In this document: positions 62,393-64,000 of the stretch, one piece after another
Layout of the letters: every line of letters starts with the position of its first letter
How positions within the stretch are numbered: position 1 is the first letter of the stretch
Source: Halanaerobiales bacterium
Lineage (GTDB): Bacteria; Bacillota; Halanaerobiia; Halanaerobiales; DTU029
Direction of reading: 5' to 3'
Assembly (NCBI GenBank): GCA_022360715.1
Contig: JAKSCG010000014.1
Span: 49,283 to 113,282 of the forward strand
DNA length: 64,000 nucleotides
Made by a program: the position numbers and the translations under genes
The notes under the pieces: generated by a model
Told to the model about the DNA's origin: nothing
Seen by the model: the letters and a program-made list of their open reading frames with translations, nothing else
The model's database searches: none

Positions 62393-63841
62393 ATGGGTAA
62401 GCAAAAACAAGGAAGTAATTACGTTGAAGAGATTACAAAGATGGAGCAGGACTTTTCGCAATGGTACACTGATGTAGTTTTAAAAGCAGAATTAGCCGAC
62501 TATGGAATGGTTAAAGGCTGTATGGCCATTAAACCTTATGGTTTCCAAATTTGGGAACAGATTAGAGCAGGTCTCAATGAACGGTTGATGGCAACTGGTC
62601 ATCAAAATGTCTATTTACCTATTTTAATTCCGGAAAGTTTATTGAACAAGGAAAAGGAGCATGTTGAGGGGTTTGCACCGGAAGTAGCCTGGGTGACAAT
62701 TGGTGGAGAAAAAGAGTTAGAGGAAAGACTTTGTATCCGACCAACTTCCGAGACATTGTTTTCGACCATGTTTGCCAAATGGGTAAATTCATGGCGGGAC
62801 CTACCTTTACTCTATAACCAGTGGGGTAATGTTGTTCGTTGGGAAAAGTCGACCAGACCTTTTTTGAGAACAGCTGAGTTCCTTTGGCAGGAAGGACATA
62901 CGGTTCATGCGACCGCAGAAGAGAGTGCAGCGGAAACACAGAAGATATTGAATTTATATAGTGATTATGCAGAGAAGGTATTAGCGATCCCGGTTATAAA
63001 GGGTAGGAAAACCGAGCAAGAGAAGTTTGCCGGAGCAGTTAACACCTATACCATTGAAGCGATGATGCATGATGGTCAAGCACTACAGGCCGGGACATCG
63101 CATAACTTTGGTCAGAATTTTTCTATTCCTTTTGAGATTAAATATCAAAACAAGGCGGGAAAGATGGAATACTGCTGGCAGACTTCCTGGGGAGTTACTA
63201 CCAGGTTGATCGGGGGAATAATCATGGTTCATGGTGATAACCGAGGCTTAGTTTTACCGCCCAGAGTCGCTCCTGTTCAGGTGATACTGGTACCCATTGC
63301 CGGTCATAAAACCGGTGTGCTCAAGAAATGTCAGGAAGTACTGCAAGAATTGAGGAATCTTTATCGCGTTATCATTGATGACCGGGACAATTATTCGCCC
63401 GGATGGAAGTTTAACCAATGGGAAATGAAGGGAGTACCGCTCAGGTTAGAAATTGGTCCCCGGGATATTATCCATGAGCAGGTCGTACTGGTCAGAAGGG
63501 ATACAGGAGAAAAAGAGGTGGTCAAGATCGAGCAATTAAAAGAGCAAATCGGTAGTAAACTAGCTGATATCCAAAATTCACTTTTTCAAAAGGCTTTGGA
63601 AAAAAGAGAAAAGAGAACTTATCGAGCAGAGCAGCTCAAGGACTTTAAAAAAATTATTGCCAAAGAAACCGGCTTTATCAAGGGGATGCTCTGTGGGAAC
63701 AAAGAATGTGAGGAAAAGATGAAGGAAATAACCAGGACCACTGTCCGCTGTATACCTTTTGAACAGGAAAAGCTCTCCGAGCGATGTATATGTTGTGGCG
63801 GAGCAGCCGGCGAGATGGCGATTTTTGCCCGGGCCTATTAA
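62393..63841 (+). CDS. proS: Prolyl-tRNA synthetase, archaeal/eukaryotic-like short type
   Basis: A 482-residue class II synthetase of the type lacking the large insertion (editing) domain and carrying a C-terminal extension with zinc-binding cysteines (CGNKECEE and CICCGG). Visible are GYGFQIWEQI-like KPYGFQIWEQI (about 43-53), motif 2 region RWEKSTRPFLRTAEFLWQEG (about 149-168) and MHDGQALQAGTSHNFGQNF (about 225-243). It charges tRNA-Pro; editing may rely on a separate YbaK-type protein. ATG 62393 behind AAGGGGG. Confidence 0.96.
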   Translation: MGKQKQGSNYVEEITKMEQDFSQWYTDVVLKAELADYGMVKGCMAIKPYGFQIWEQIRAGLNERLMATGHQNVYLPILIPESLLNKEKEHVEGFAPEVAWVTIGGEKELEERLCIRPTSETLFSTMFAKWVNSWRDLPLLYNQWGNVVRWEKSTRPFLRTAEFLWQEGHTVHATAEESAAETQKILNLYSDYAEKVLAIPVIKGRKTEQEKFAGAVNTYTIEAMMHDGQALQAGTSHNFGQNFSIPFEIKYQNKAGKMEYCWQTSWGVTTRLIGGIIMVHGDNRGLVLPPRVAPVQVILVPIAGHKTGVLKKCQEVLQELRNLYRVIIDDRDNYSPGWKFNQWEMKGVPLRLEIGPRDIIHEQVVLVRRDTGEKEVVKIEQLKEQIGSKLADIQNSLFQKALEKREKRTYRAEQLKDFKKIIAKETGFIKGMLCGNKECEEKMKEITRTTVRCIPFEQEKLSERCICCGGAAGEMAIFARAY

Positions 63842-63867
63842 TTTTGTAAAAAAAAAGGGAAAAAGGG

Positions 63868-63896
63868 TTGACAGTGGAGAGGAAAGGTGATAATAT
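63868..63896 (+). promoter_or_regulatory. First of two tandem promoters (probable rRNA-operon P1)
   Basis: TTGACA (63868-63873) and TAATAT (63891-63896) with 17 bases between. The core resembles the second promoter 81 bases downstream, a layout typical of rRNA or tRNA operons. Confidence 0.6.
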
Positions 63897-63948
63897 AAAC
63901 GATGTCGCCTCTAGAGAAGAGGAGCAAAGGGCAGGAGAAAAAAAGCCC

Positions 63949-63977
63949 TTGACAAAGGAAAAACGAGATGATAAGAT
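63949..63977 (+). promoter_or_regulatory. Second tandem promoter (probable rRNA-operon P2)
   Basis: TTGACA (63949-63954) and TAAGAT (63972-63977) with 17 bases between; the purine-rich spacer and GATGATAA around the -10 echo P1. A short CCTCT - AGAGG hairpin lies between the two. No coding frame follows before the window ends. Confidence 0.6.
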
Positions 63978-64000
63978 AGGAACTGCTCTTAAGCAAGAAA

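Overview
The window reads as chromosomal DNA from an anaerobic, endospore-forming member of the Bacillota. Sporulation genes (yabP, yabQ, spoIIE with a Spo0A-type promoter), the order divIC / S1-domain protein / spoIIE / tilS / hpt / ftsH, a T-box leader, SAM-I and tetrahydrofolate (THF) riboswitches and Gram-positive-type ribosome binding sites all point there. Both sugar-binding proteins have cleavable signal peptides without a lipobox cysteine, so a diderm Bacillota lineage is possible (inference). Nearly every gene is on the + strand. I see no tRNA or rRNA gene, CRISPR array, insertion sequence or prophage.

Layout. 1-6001: a carbohydrate ABC operon without its own ATPase (DUF5696 protein, two permeases, binding protein), then a GH20-like hexosaminidase and a nucleotidyltransferase. 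6020-11940: a SAM-I riboswitch ahead of an anaerobic methionine module (DUF39, NIL-ferredoxin and UPF0280 proteins for homocysteine; a short cobalamin MetH; MetF). 11967-14264: a LacI regulator with its operators and an MsmK-type ATPase that may energise the sugar transporters. 14263-27035: sporulation, division and housekeeping block, interrupted by an AT-rich CPBP protease gene. 27054-36177: histidine degradation (hutH, ftcD, hutI, hutU, fchA) followed by fhs, so the formimino carbon can be recovered as formate plus ATP; a THF riboswitch then controls a folate transporter. 36241-42199: an frl-type fructosamine (Amadori product) operon whose GntR regulator has two matching candidate operators. 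42211-42321: a decayed alanine-symporter fragment. 42344-46303: nadABC plus DUF1893. 46326-50444: HtrA, BirA, CoaX and DusB. 50458-54645: a divergent Mur ligase facing an HTH regulator, a protein of unknown function and a protein resembling cyanobacterial acyl-ACP reductase. 54698-57956: greA, lysS and a CdaR-type regulator. 58175-62061: an unusual operon with an ADP-dependent sugar kinase, a Cgl0159-type aldolase-like TIM barrel, a sugar-phosphate isomerase-like protein and YjbQ. 62082-63841: a T-box-controlled proS. The window ends in two tandem strong promoters that look like those of an rRNA operon.

The two least explained pieces are the ADP-dependent kinase / aldolase / isomerase operon (58175-61649) and the HTH / unknown / acyl-reductase-like trio with its own operator (52005-54645). 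Many starts were moved from the longest reading frame to the codon behind a ribosome binding site; these choices are given per gene.
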